Part shown: positions 33,111 through 42,309 of the stretch, piece after piece
Numbering within the stretch: position 1 is the stretch's first letter
How the letters are laid out: each line of letters begins with the position of its first letter
Source of the DNA: Maribacter forsetii DSM 18668
Lineage (GTDB): Bacteria; Bacteroidota; Bacteroidia; Flavobacteriales; Flavobacteriaceae
Direction: 5' to 3'
DNA length: 64,000 nt
Assembly: GCF_000744105.1 (NCBI RefSeq)
Contig: NZ_JQLH01000001.1
Location: 2,790,001 to 2,854,000 of the forward strand
Program-made: the position numbers and the translations under genes
The notes under the pieces: model-generated
Told to the model about the DNA's origin: nothing
Database searches by the model: none
What the model saw: the letters and a program-made list of their open reading frames with translations, nothing else

Positions 33111-34703
33111 CTAATCTTTCAAAGTAGGATATTCAATACCCAATTGCTCCAAATAAGTATCGTACTTTGTTTCGTCGTAATAGTATTTTTCCAATTCTGA
33201 TCTAAATTGGTCTTGCTTATCCTTGTTCAAATAAATTGGAGGTAAATCGCTTTCAGAAATCATAGGGCGGTACTTTGTCTCTTTTTGCTGTTCGTTATTA
33301 AAATAATCCCAAGCACCTTCTAATAAATCTGGCTTCAATAAAAAGTCTATTATAGTCATAGCCTCTACTTTTGCACCTGCTACTACCCCTTTATGGGCAA
33401 TTGGTGTTGCCATTGTTATGGCGTTACTCCAATGATGCCCTTGCAATCCTGGGATGTTAGATGGATATCGCAACGTTACCGTAGGTACCTTCCAAGATAT
33501 ATCGCCTATATCATCTGACCCCCCACTAATTGGTTCCAAGACCGGCAGTCCTAATTCTGCCAATTCTAGCGGTAAACCTTCTATCTTTTCAGAATTCACT
33601 TCTTTTTGCACTGCCTTAGCCAGTTGTTGATCGGCTTCAGACCAATCTGGCAATCCTACTTCTTTTATATTGGAATACATAGTTTCTGCAATGACCTTAT
33701 TATAATGTCTTGGCCATGCCGTACCCAAAACCTTAGAAGTCATTGTAGTTCCTGTCATCAATGCTGCGCCCTTAGCCATATCATTAGCCATAGCGTACAT
33801 TTCCATAATTCCCTCATACTTAATATCTCTAAAATAGAACCATACCGCCGCTTTTGACGGTACCACGTTAGGTTGATCACCAGAATCCGTAAAAATAGAA
33901 TGTGAACGTTTTAAAGGATGTAAATGCTCTCTCTTATAATTCCAAGCAATATTCATTAACTCTGCAGCATCTAAGGCACTTTTACCTCTCCATGGCGAGC
34001 CTGCGGAGTGAGCCGCTTCACCATCAAAGGAATATTCTACAGATATTAATCCCGTACCTCTTGTTGGTCCATAAGAAACACCAAGATTATTACCAACATG
34101 TGTAAAAATACACATATCAATATCATCAAAACGCCCATCTCTTACATACCATGCTTTAGCAGCCACTAGCTCTTCTGCAATACCTGGCCATACCAGTAAG
34201 GTACCACCTATATTTTCGCGTTCCATTATTTTCTTTACCGCAAGGGCCGAAGTTATATTCATAGGTATACCGGAATTATGACCTTCGCCATGACCCGGTG
34301 CTCCTTCAACTATTGGCTTGTGATAAGCAACCCCTGGATATTGAGATGCCTTAGGTATACAATCCACATCACTACCCAAAGCAATTGTTGGTCCCTCTCC
34401 ATTACTCCAAGTGGCGAACCAAGCTGTAGGAATACCAGAAATGGAGTTCTCTATTTCAAATCCGTTTTCCGCTAAAATTCCAGTTAAGTATTTAGAAGAT
34501 TCCACTTCCTGAAATCCTAGTTCTGAAAAGCTAAAAATCTTATCGACCATAACCTGAGCAAGCTTTTTGTTGTCATCGACCAACGCCGCTACTTCGGTTT
34601 TTAATTTTTCAATTTGTTTTTTTGACTTTTTCTGCTTCGCATAAGTAAAGCTTAAGGTGAGTAAACAGCATGCGACTGCTAATAGCGTAGTTCTTTGTTT
34701 CAT
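33111..34703 (-). CDS. exported M20-type amidohydrolase (AbgB-like)
   Basis: A 530-residue metallohydrolase related to the p-aminobenzoyl-glutamate hydrolase subunit AbgB. Signal peptide about residues 1-22. Features: FSFSELGFQEVESSKYL (start of the catalytic domain), a GSDVDCIPKASQYPG metal-site region, GAPGHGEGHNSGI with candidate His ligands, SVEYSFDGEAAHSAGSPWRG leading into the dimerisation domain, and GGSDDIGDISW followed by LQGHHWSNAI near the C terminus. It hydrolyses an N-acyl amide bond; the substrate is unknown. The signal peptide argues for a periplasmic rather than folate-salvage role. Confidence 0.87.
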   Translation of the reverse strand: MKQRTTLLAVACCLLTLSFTYAKQKKSKKQIEKLKTEVAALVDDNKKLAQVMVDKIFSFSELGFQEVESSKYLTGILAENGFEIENSISGIPTAWFATWSNGEGPTIALGSDVDCIPKASQYPGVAYHKPIVEGAPGHGEGHNSGIPMNITSALAVKKIMERENIGGTLLVWPGIAEELVAAKAWYVRDGRFDDIDMCIFTHVGNNLGVSYGPTRGTGLISVEYSFDGEAAHSAGSPWRGKSALDAAELMNIAWNYKREHLHPLKRSHSIFTDSGDQPNVVPSKAAVWFYFRDIKYEGIMEMYAMANDMAKGAALMTGTTMTSKVLGTAWPRHYNKVIAETMYSNIKEVGLPDWSEADQQLAKAVQKEVNSEKIEGLPLELAELGLPVLEPISGGSDDIGDISWKVPTVTLRYPSNIPGLQGHHWSNAITMATPIAHKGVVAGAKVEAMTIIDFLLKPDLLEGAWDYFNNEQQKETKYRPMISESDLPPIYLNKDKQDQFRSELEKYYYDETKYDTYLEQLGIEYPTLKD

Positions 34704-34870
34704 GATGGTTTTTTGAATTAGTTGCTAGAAGTTACATAAATTGATGATTACATATGCATAAACAATCAATTTTTGTCTAATTCAAAACCTAAGTAATCTA
34801 TTTTAAAATAATACGGATTTTACACGGCATTAAAATCCATATTTGAAAACTTAGAATAATTTTCAAATAC

Positions 34871-35389
34871 CTAAAAAAGTGGTAATTGCTGATTTTGTGG
34901 AACTTTTGGAGCTTCCTTTATTTCAGCATCTTTTTTAACCTCCGGAATTTCTTGTGCTTTGGGCGCTTCTTTTACTTCTGGCACCTCTTTTATTTCTGAT
35001 ACCTCTTTTATTTCTGGCTCTTCGTTTATTTCTGATATTGTATTGACTTCTACAACTTCTGAAATTACTACCGTCTCAGCTATTTGGTTCTGTCCCCATT
35101 GAGTTATAGCTTCAACAACCGGAAGTAGTGATTTACCTAACGGTGTCAATGTATATTCTACACGTGGCGGAATTTCACCGTACAAAGTACGATCCAAAAT
35201 ACCTGAACGCTCTAAAGATTTTAATTGCTTGCTTAACATCTGCCGATTAATGCCTTCGATTTCCGAAAAAAGCTTATTAAATCTATTGGTACCCTTATTA
35301 ACGTGATACAGAATAATTGGCTTCCACTTACCACCTATCATTTCCATACCATAATCAAGTGCCTGAGTCTCAATATTTTGTTTCGCCAT
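34871..35389 (-). CDS. HxlR-type transcriptional regulator with repetitive acidic tail
   Basis: A 172-residue protein. Residues about 8-103 are a winged helix of the HxlR family: GMEMIGGKWKPIILYHVNKG, FNKLFSEIEGINRQMLSKQL and ERSGILDRTLYGEIPPRVEY. The usual redox-sensing cysteine before 'GGKW' is absent. From about residue 110 the tail is made of imperfect E-(I/V)-K-E-(V/A)-P repeats and ends QQLPLF, a sequence like the bacterial sliding-clamp-binding pentapeptide. A normal HxlR protein is about 110-130 residues. A candidate operator/promoter lies at 35453-35474. Target genes unknown. Confidence 0.85.
   Translation of the reverse strand: MAKQNIETQALDYGMEMIGGKWKPIILYHVNKGTNRFNKLFSEIEGINRQMLSKQLKSLERSGILDRTLYGEIPPRVEYTLTPLGKSLLPVVEAITQWGQNQIAETVVISEVVEVNTISEINEEPEIKEVSEIKEVPEVKEAPKAQEIPEVKKDAEIKEAPKVPQNQQLPLF
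34907..35023 (-). repeat. degenerate in-frame tandem repeats coding the HxlR tail
   Basis: The coding strand repeats units translating as EIKEV, SEIKEV, PEVKEA, PEVKKD, AEIKEAPK (residues about 123-161 of the HxlR protein). Units of 15-21 bases are similar but not identical, so length could change by slippage without breaking the frame. Confidence 0.6.
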
Positions 35390-35452
35390 ACTATTTGCAA
35401 TTTTCCAACAATTAAACTATGCTGTAAATTAATAAACTTAACTTAAGTCTAA

Positions 35453-35474
35453 CAAACATACTATTTATATGTTT
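35453..35474 (-). promoter_or_regulatory. HxlR-gene -7 element with overlapping inverted repeat
   Basis: On the minus strand TATGTTTG (complement of 35453-35460) matches TAnnTTTG, 64 bases before the ATG. It overlaps an inverted repeat with 7-bp arms aaacata (35454-35460) and tatgttt (35468-35474), a plausible autoregulatory operator. Confidence 0.4.
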
Positions 35475-35625
35475 ATAGTTAAAATCTAATTTTCAGACTT
35501 TAAAGTATTGCTTTATAAACAATTTAAAGCCAGCCAATAAAGATAAAACAAAATCTTACTTATTTCATTAACAATTACTGTTTAAAAGTGTTTCAATTTA
35601 CCGTAAATAGTAGCTAGTAAAGTCT

Positions 35626-35633
35626 TAATTTTG
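35626..35633 (+). promoter_or_regulatory. -7 element of purL
   Basis: TAATTTTG matches TAnnTTTG, 32 bases before the purL ATG. No TTG at good -33 spacing and no recognisable purine riboswitch in the preceding 250 bases. Confidence 0.45.
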
Positions 35634-35664
35634 TAATTCAAAAATCAATACCAGACACACTACA

Positions 35665-38600
35665 ATGATTCACTTTTTTGGGGAACCTAGCAAAAAGGTT
35701 TTTGCGGTACAAACCGCTAAGGAACTATCATCTGAAGATATAAGTAAACTTATATGGTTGTTCGGCAACCAACCTAAAATAAATGCGGCGTCTCTTGACG
35801 CCTTTTTTGTTGGTCCTAGAGCCGCAATGATTACTCCTTGGAGTACCAATGCCACTGAGATTACTCAAAATATGGGAGTTTCGGGAATTATTCGGATTGA
35901 AGAATTTAATGCCGTAGCAGAAGAATTTTCAGGATTCGATCCTATGATTTCTCAGAAATACAGCACATTAAATCAAGAGGTATTCGATATTCATATAGCA
36001 CCAAAACCTATTTTAAATATTGAAGATATCTCTGCCTTCAACAAACAAGAAGGCTTAGCCCTTAATGATGAAGAAGTTGATTATCTAGAAAACCTGAGCA
36101 AGAAATTAGGCAGAAAACTAACCGACTCTGAGGTATTCGGATTCAGCCAGGTAAATTCTGAACACTGTAGACACAAAATATTCAATGGCACTTTTGTCAT
36201 TGACGGTGAAGAAATGCCTTCTTCGCTATTTAAGCTGATCAAGAAAACTTCTCAAGAGTTTCCAAATGATATCGTTTCTGCTTACAAAGACAATGTTGCG
36301 TTTGTAAAAGGACCTAGAGTAATGCAATTTGCTCCTAAAACTGCCGATAAACCCGATTTCTATCAAGAGAAAGAGTTTGACTCCGTTATTTCCATAAAAG
36401 CTGAAACGCACAACTTCCCTACTACAGTAGAGCCTTTTAACGGTGCCGCAACTGGTGCGGGTGGTGAAATTAGAGATAGACTAGCTGGTGGTAAAGGTTC
36501 TTTGCCTCTTGCCGGTACGGCTGTTTACATGACAGCTTACTCACGTCTAGAAAAAGAAAGACCTTGGGAAAAGGGAATGCAAGAAAGAGATTGGCTATAC
36601 CAAACACCAATGGATATTCTTATAAAAGCTTCTAATGGTGCTTCTGACTTTGGAAATAAATTTGGACAGCCTCTAATTTCCGGATCGGTTCTGACGTTCG
36701 AATATGATGAAGCTTCTACTCCGTTTGAATCTTCTGAAGACAAGACTTCGGCTTCGCTCAGTCACCGTAGGCTGGGTTACGATAAAGTAATTATGCAAGC
36801 TGGTGGTATTGGGTATGGTAAAATTGAACAAGCTATTAAAGATAAGCCAGAAACAGATAATAAAATTGTAATTCTAGGTGGCGACAATTACCGTATAGGT
36901 ATGGGTGGTGCCGCTGTTTCTAGTGCTGATACGGGCGAATTTAGCTCTGCTATTGAACTTAATGCCGTACAACGTTCTAATCCTGAAATGCAAAAAAGAG
37001 CTGCCAATGCCATTCGTGGTATGGTAGAAAGTGATGAAAATACCATTGTTTCTATTCATGATCACGGAGCCGGCGGCCACCTGAACTGTTTATCTGAACT
37101 TGTAGAAGAAACTGGTGGTAAAATAGATTTAGATAAGTTACCTGTTGGTGACCCTACCCTATCGGCTAAAGAAATTATAGGAAACGAATCTCAAGAACGT
37201 ATGGGTCTTGTAATCGGTAAAAATGATGTAGACCTCTTAAAACGAATTGCTGACCGTGAGCGTTCACCAATGTATGAAGTTGGTGATGTTACTGGTGACG
37301 ACCGTTTTACTTTTGAATCTAAAACCAACGGTGCTAAGCCTATGGATTTAGCGTTGTCCGATATGTTTGGTAGTTCTCCCAAAACAGTGATGACGGACAG
37401 TACCGTAAAACGCGATTACAAAAATGCAGCGTATTCATTGGAATTTTTCCATGATTACCTGGATGCCGTTCTTCAACTAGAAGCCGTTGCCAGTAAAGAT
37501 TGGCTTACAAACAAGGTTGACCGTTGTGTTGGTGGTCGAGTTGCAAAACAACAATGTGTTGGTCCGTTACAACTACCGTTGAACAACTGCGGGGTAATGG
37601 CTTTGGATTTTAAAGGAAAAGAAGGAATTGCTACTAGTATTGGGCACTCTCCTATTTCTGCATTGATTGACCCTGCTGCAGGTAGTAAAAATAGTATTGC
37701 GGAATCATTGACCAATTTGGTTTGGGCTCCGCTTAAAGACGGATTAGCTTCTGTGTCGCTTTCTGCCAACTGGATGTGGCCTTGCAAAAATGAAGGTGAA
37801 GATGCACGACTATACAAAGCTGTACAGGCTGTATCTGATTTTGCTATCGATTTAGGTATTAACGTACCTACAGGAAAGGATTCTCTTTCCATGAAGCAAA
37901 AATATAAAGATGGTGATGTTATCTCTCCTGGTACCGTAGTAATTTCAGCTGCCGGTAACTGTAGCGATATCACTAAGGTAGTTGAGCCGGTTTTACAGAA
38001 AGGTGCTGGTTCTATTTACTACATCAACCTATCTAAAGATAACTTTAAATTAGGCGGTTCTTCTTTTGCCCAAACCAGAAATAGTATAGGTAACGAAACT
38101 CCAACTATTACTGATTCGGCTTACTTTAAAACTGTTTTCAACACCATTCAATCTTTAATAAAGGAGGATAAAATAGTTGCAGGACATGATGTTGCTTCCG
38201 GCGGATTAATTACTACGCTGTTAGAATTATGCTTTGCAGATATCAATTTAGGTGCTCATCTTGACCTTACAGGTTTAGGCGAAGCCGATACCATCAAAGT
38301 TTTGTTCTCTGAAAATGCAGGTATTGTATTTCAATCAAGTGATGATAGCGTTGAAACTATATTGAAGTCCAAGAATATTGATGTCAAAAAAATAGGAACG
38401 GTTACTAATGAAGCAACACTTACCGTTAAAAACAACGGTATGGAAATGGGACTTAATATTGAAAGCCTTCGTGACACTTGGTTCAAAACATCGTACTTAC
38501 TAGATAATCAGCAGACTGCAAACAGTTTAGCAAAAGATAGATTTGATAATTATAAAGTTCAGCCTTTACAATACAAATTTCCAAGTTCAGCAGCTATAAC

Positions 38601-39378
38601 ACTACCAAACCGTTCAGAAATTTCAAGTAGACCAAAAGCAGCTATTCTACGCGAAAAAGGAAGTAATTCTGAGCGTGAAATGGCTAATGCTATGTATTTA
38701 GCAGGGTTTGATGTAAAAGATGTTCACATGACGGATTTAATCTCTGGGCGTGAGAATTTGGAAGATATTCAATTCTTAGGCGCTGTTGGTGGTTTTTCCA
38801 ACTCAGATGTATTAGGTAGTGCAAAAGGATGGGCCGGAGCTATTAAATATAACGAGAAAGCAAATACGGTCATTAAAAACTTCTTTGCACGACCAGACAC
38901 TTTATCCGTTGGTATTTGTAATGGTTGCCAGTTGTTTATGGAATTGGATTTGATTAATCCGGAGCACGAGAATCACGGAAAAATGACATATAACGATTCT
39001 CACAAGCACGAGAGTAATTTTACCTCTGTAGAAATACAGAAAAACAACTCTGTTATGCTTTCCTCTTTAGAAGGCAGTAAACTGGGTGTTTGGATTTCTC
39101 ACGGTGAAGGTAAATTTAATTTACCACAAACAGAGGACAAATATGATATTGTAGCCAAGTACGGTTACGAAGGATACCCGGCAAACCCAAATGGTAGTGA
39201 TTTTAACACTGCTATGCTTTGCGATAAAACAGGTCGTCATTTAGTAACCATGCCGCATATTGAACGTTCTATTTTTCCATGGAATTGGGCACACTACCCT
39301 ACTGATAGAAATGATGAAGTTTCACCTTGGTTAGAAGCTTTTAAAAATGCTAAAGTTTGGATAGATAACCAGAAGTAA
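35665..39378 (+). CDS. purL: phosphoribosylformylglycinamidine synthase (large, single-chain)
   Basis: Fourth step of purine synthesis: FGAR plus glutamine and ATP to FGAM. 1237 residues, the fused Proteobacteria-like form. The N-terminal domain precedes two ATP-binding halves (FSQVNSEHCRHKIFNGTF, KAETHNFPTTVEPFNGAATG, and DHGAGGHLNCLSELVEE), and a C-terminal class-I glutaminase contains SVGICNGCQLFMELDL with the catalytic Cys and ISHGEGKF. Monocistronic with its own candidate promoter and a clear terminator. Confidence 0.97.
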   Translation: MIHFFGEPSKKVFAVQTAKELSSEDISKLIWLFGNQPKINAASLDAFFVGPRAAMITPWSTNATEITQNMGVSGIIRIEEFNAVAEEFSGFDPMISQKYSTLNQEVFDIHIAPKPILNIEDISAFNKQEGLALNDEEVDYLENLSKKLGRKLTDSEVFGFSQVNSEHCRHKIFNGTFVIDGEEMPSSLFKLIKKTSQEFPNDIVSAYKDNVAFVKGPRVMQFAPKTADKPDFYQEKEFDSVISIKAETHNFPTTVEPFNGAATGAGGEIRDRLAGGKGSLPLAGTAVYMTAYSRLEKERPWEKGMQERDWLYQTPMDILIKASNGASDFGNKFGQPLISGSVLTFEYDEASTPFESSEDKTSASLSHRRLGYDKVIMQAGGIGYGKIEQAIKDKPETDNKIVILGGDNYRIGMGGAAVSSADTGEFSSAIELNAVQRSNPEMQKRAANAIRGMVESDENTIVSIHDHGAGGHLNCLSELVEETGGKIDLDKLPVGDPTLSAKEIIGNESQERMGLVIGKNDVDLLKRIADRERSPMYEVGDVTGDDRFTFESKTNGAKPMDLALSDMFGSSPKTVMTDSTVKRDYKNAAYSLEFFHDYLDAVLQLEAVASKDWLTNKVDRCVGGRVAKQQCVGPLQLPLNNCGVMALDFKGKEGIATSIGHSPISALIDPAAGSKNSIAESLTNLVWAPLKDGLASVSLSANWMWPCKNEGEDARLYKAVQAVSDFAIDLGINVPTGKDSLSMKQKYKDGDVISPGTVVISAAGNCSDITKVVEPVLQKGAGSIYYINLSKDNFKLGGSSFAQTRNSIGNETPTITDSAYFKTVFNTIQSLIKEDKIVAGHDVASGGLITTLLELCFADINLGAHLDLTGLGEADTIKVLFSENAGIVFQSSDDSVETILKSKNIDVKKIGTVTNEATLTVKNNGMEMGLNIESLRDTWFKTSYLLDNQQTANSLAKDRFDNYKVQPLQYKFPSSAAITLPNRSEISSRPKAAILREKGSNSEREMANAMYLAGFDVKDVHMTDLISGRENLEDIQFLGAVGGFSNSDVLGSAKGWAGAIKYNEKANTVIKNFFARPDTLSVGICNGCQLFMELDLINPEHENHGKMTYNDSHKHESNFTSVEIQKNNSVMLSSLEGSKLGVWISHGEGKFNLPQTEDKYDIVAKYGYEGYPANPNGSDFNTAMLCDKTGRHLVTMPHIERSIFPWNWAHYPTDRNDEVSPWLEAFKNAKVWIDNQK

Positions 39379-39402
39379 ATACTTTTAAATATATTAAAAA
39401 GC

Positions 39403-39444
39403 AAAAGCTGTGCACTCCCATGCCTGGGGTACACAGCTTTTTTT
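39403..39444 (+). terminator. purL terminator
   Basis: The outer arms aaaagctgtg (39403-39412) and cacagctttt (39432-39441) plus an inner stem (ccca with tggg at 39417-39428) form a two-part hairpin ending in a T run. It may also serve the convergent secreted-protein gene. Confidence 0.85.
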
Positions 39445-39458
39445 ACAACCAAAACGTA

Positions 39459-42056
39459 TTATCTAACTAAAAGCCTTCCGCTCCATATTTTCTCATTGGA
39501 GTTTTGCAACTTATAGAGGTATAACCCAGGGGCTAAATCTTTTCTTTCTACAACTATTTCATTTTGTCCGGCTACACTTTCACCTTCCATATGGTGATTT
39601 CCTAAAAGTCTACCGCTCAAAGAATAAATATCTAATTGATAAGTATCTGCATTTTCTTCATAAAAATATAAGCTGGCTCTTTCTATCATAGGGTTTGGAT
39701 AAACAACTGATTTATTTAAATCTGAGTCCACAAACTCTTGACCTGGCTCACGATTATGAAAATCTATATTTTGTAGCTCCATAGACTTCTCTTCTGCATA
39801 TCCATTTTCAGCAACTAGATTAAAGGAAAGTACTTTTATATCAGAGAAATCAGTACCCGCATCTAAGTCATTTTTAAAATTGGCTGCAGATAAGGTGTAT
39901 TCACCCATTTCACCATCTAAGCCAATACTAGTTTTATATATTGAACCGTCACCCTTTATCAACTGTACATCTAAATTACCGGTTCCTTTTGCCTCAAAAC
40001 TTACCTTACCATAATTACTTAAATCAACAGCGGTAAACCTCGGACTCAATGCTCGGTACACTCCTAAATAATTACTAGTGGAACCCTGCAATTTTATATT
40101 TCTTTCAATAGGATACCCTTCACCAACGTATGGTCCATCTGCAGGTAACACTTCATAGCTCCCTACAGTTGTCTCTTCTGCGGAATCATCTAAGCCCCAT
40201 GGAGCATCAGCTACAAAAAGATCATCTGGTGTTGTACCCAAACCTGCGCTTATTCTAAAACCTAAATCGAACAAGGTTCCTGTTTTTAAAGCTACAGAAT
40301 CTAAATATCCATCTATATCTGCGGTTACTCCCAATACTTCGGTATCGCTAGTTTCAGTAAGTTTCAAACCTCCTTCTAGATTAATACTTTCTGAATTGTT
40401 ATTGTTCACTAAATTCAATAATACTTCACCATTTTTATAACTGGCAGACTTTACGAATACCGGCGGAGGCGTTGACCCGTTGTACTGTGTGATATCTGCA
40501 TTAACCTCAAGTAAATTTAAAATTTCATCGGCTAGCAATAATAAGTCATCTACGGAATTTGACCATATCTGAAAATTATAATAGGCAGTATCGCCTGCAT
40601 AGGCATCAATGTTCCAATGCGACTCAATAGTAAAATTATCATCTGCATTAACCCTAGCTGAGAAAGTCAAAGCAAACTCAAGGCTACCATCCGGTTGTTT
40701 AATGATCGACTTAATAAAATCTTTTTCACGTAGTTGAATATTAGAAACCGAAAGTAATTGCGCCCCTAGAAAACGGTCACAGATAAACTTGCTATGCTCA
40801 TAAACCTTGTTCTCTGTTTTAATAACCATTAAAGACCCTAAGTTTTCTGAACCGTTTAAATAATCTACAGAGTAAATATCAGATGCATTCGTTAAATCCA
40901 GTAAATCGCTTGGTGAAGATTCTATGGTACTTGTTTCACCAACAACACCCAATGGTACCAAGCTATTTAAAGGAATCTCATTTACTTCTGTTTTAGAGCT
41001 TAGACCATAAAAAGTATTCTTTACCACCTTCTTGGCATTTATTTTATCAAAAACATAATTGGTTTTTGCTCTATTGAAGTTTCTTTTACTAATTAAGTTA
41101 GCCAGCCTATCATTACTTTCCAATCCACCTTTATTGGCGCTAGACGTCGTAACGATTACAGGGCAAGCGGCAACACCAGAACAAGAGGGGTCATCGCAAT
41201 CTACCAAGCCATCGCCGTCATCATCTATGCCGTTCATACAATCTTCTTGCGGTACAGGTGCTGTAGGACAACGCGCACCATCATTACTTGATGCAGCAGG
41301 ACCAAAAGCAAAAATATTCGACTGAATGATTCCTAACGTAATATCTTGAACACTTTCTATTTTATATACAGAACCTGTTTGATTCGCTGAAATATAGAAG
41401 TTACCATCAACATCAAAATACACTGCTCCGAAGGTATATTTCAATCCTTCAAGTATTGGTACAACACCTAAATTGAACACCGTACCTGTTTCAGGGTCTA
41501 TTTTAAATAATATCCTACTTTTTCCTTCTACAGTATACAACATGCCGTCAGCTGCATTAAAAGCCCAGTCTGCGATAGCTAAACTCTGACTTAGTTCAAA
41601 TGCTCCTAAATATTCCAGATATGTTGGTGAATCAGGATTAATATCTACCTTAAAATAAGAGGAACCTCCCGCTTTAAAATAATAAACACCTTCAGGAGAA
41701 ATATCTCCTACGTATTTATTACCTGTTGGTAATTCTGGTATAGTATACTGATCAACATTATAATTTTTACCAATTCTAACTATAGTACTAGATGGGGTCG
41801 ATAAATATCCCCATAAATATCCATCTGTAGCGTTATAACCTACTCCGTTCACATTTCCCGGAGTAATGTCTTCCGCTACTAAATATGAACTACCAGAGGC
41901 AAGATCCAGCGCATATATATCATTATACTGAAATAAATATGCATTATAATCACAATTGAACGGTTCTGACTGAGCGTTTAAGCTAATCGATAACAAAATA
42001 CTAGCAACAACGGTTACTAATTTATAAGAGAAACTAGATGTGTAGTTTTTTTCCAT
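39459..42056 (-). CDS. secreted T9SS cargo with N-terminal propeller-like domain
   Basis: An 865-residue exported protein. Signal peptide about 1-29. Residues about 30-270 look like a beta-propeller of the DUF6923 type (LFKIDPETGTVFNLGVVPIL, AVYFDVDGNFYISA). An Asp-rich, cysteine-bracketed calcium-binding-like motif CMNGIDDDGDGLVDCDDPSC follows near 273-292. The middle region (about 330-780) has several beta-rich segments without a recognised family. The last 80 residues are a type-A Por/T9SS sorting domain: VVYPNPMIERASLYF, LDIYSLSGRLLGNH, LAPGLYLYKL and the basic end SGRLLVR. It is therefore probably secreted or fixed at the cell surface. Confidence 0.85.
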   Translation of the reverse strand: MEKNYTSSFSYKLVTVVASILLSISLNAQSEPFNCDYNAYLFQYNDIYALDLASGSSYLVAEDITPGNVNGVGYNATDGYLWGYLSTPSSTIVRIGKNYNVDQYTIPELPTGNKYVGDISPEGVYYFKAGGSSYFKVDINPDSPTYLEYLGAFELSQSLAIADWAFNAADGMLYTVEGKSRILFKIDPETGTVFNLGVVPILEGLKYTFGAVYFDVDGNFYISANQTGSVYKIESVQDITLGIIQSNIFAFGPAASSNDGARCPTAPVPQEDCMNGIDDDGDGLVDCDDPSCSGVAACPVIVTTSSANKGGLESNDRLANLISKRNFNRAKTNYVFDKINAKKVVKNTFYGLSSKTEVNEIPLNSLVPLGVVGETSTIESSPSDLLDLTNASDIYSVDYLNGSENLGSLMVIKTENKVYEHSKFICDRFLGAQLLSVSNIQLREKDFIKSIIKQPDGSLEFALTFSARVNADDNFTIESHWNIDAYAGDTAYYNFQIWSNSVDDLLLLADEILNLLEVNADITQYNGSTPPPVFVKSASYKNGEVLLNLVNNNNSESINLEGGLKLTETSDTEVLGVTADIDGYLDSVALKTGTLFDLGFRISAGLGTTPDDLFVADAPWGLDDSAEETTVGSYEVLPADGPYVGEGYPIERNIKLQGSTSNYLGVYRALSPRFTAVDLSNYGKVSFEAKGTGNLDVQLIKGDGSIYKTSIGLDGEMGEYTLSAANFKNDLDAGTDFSDIKVLSFNLVAENGYAEEKSMELQNIDFHNREPGQEFVDSDLNKSVVYPNPMIERASLYFYEENADTYQLDIYSLSGRLLGNHHMEGESVAGQNEIVVERKDLAPGLYLYKLQNSNEKIWSGRLLVR

Positions 42057-42309
42057 AATTTCTACTATTTGGGATAATTATTTTTCTCAAATCTAAATTA
42101 TTATTTTAAGGAAAATTCCTACAAATATTTGAGATGTATACATAACACGCTCAATTACAATTTATTGTAGATGAATGGTTTTTTTCGATGCTTTACCACC
42201 TAATAAGCTCTTATTAAGAATATTGTAATGAGATGCGGATTTATTTAACAATACAATTTTAAAATATGGAGTTCTTTCACTATTTTGCAATTATTATTAG
42301 AAATTAAGT

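Noticed and set aside
34907..35023. Possible CRISPR or intergenic repeat array
   Set aside because: Repeats are imperfect, lie inside the HxlR reading frame and are spaced as codons, without unique spacers.
35390..35664. Purine or PreQ1 riboswitch upstream of purL
   Set aside because: No conserved riboswitch core was recognised; only a -7 element and AT-rich sequence are visible.
37473..37973. 166-residue minus-strand frame inside purL
   Set aside because: Antisense shadow; no start-region signal or motif, and purL motifs on the plus strand are intact.
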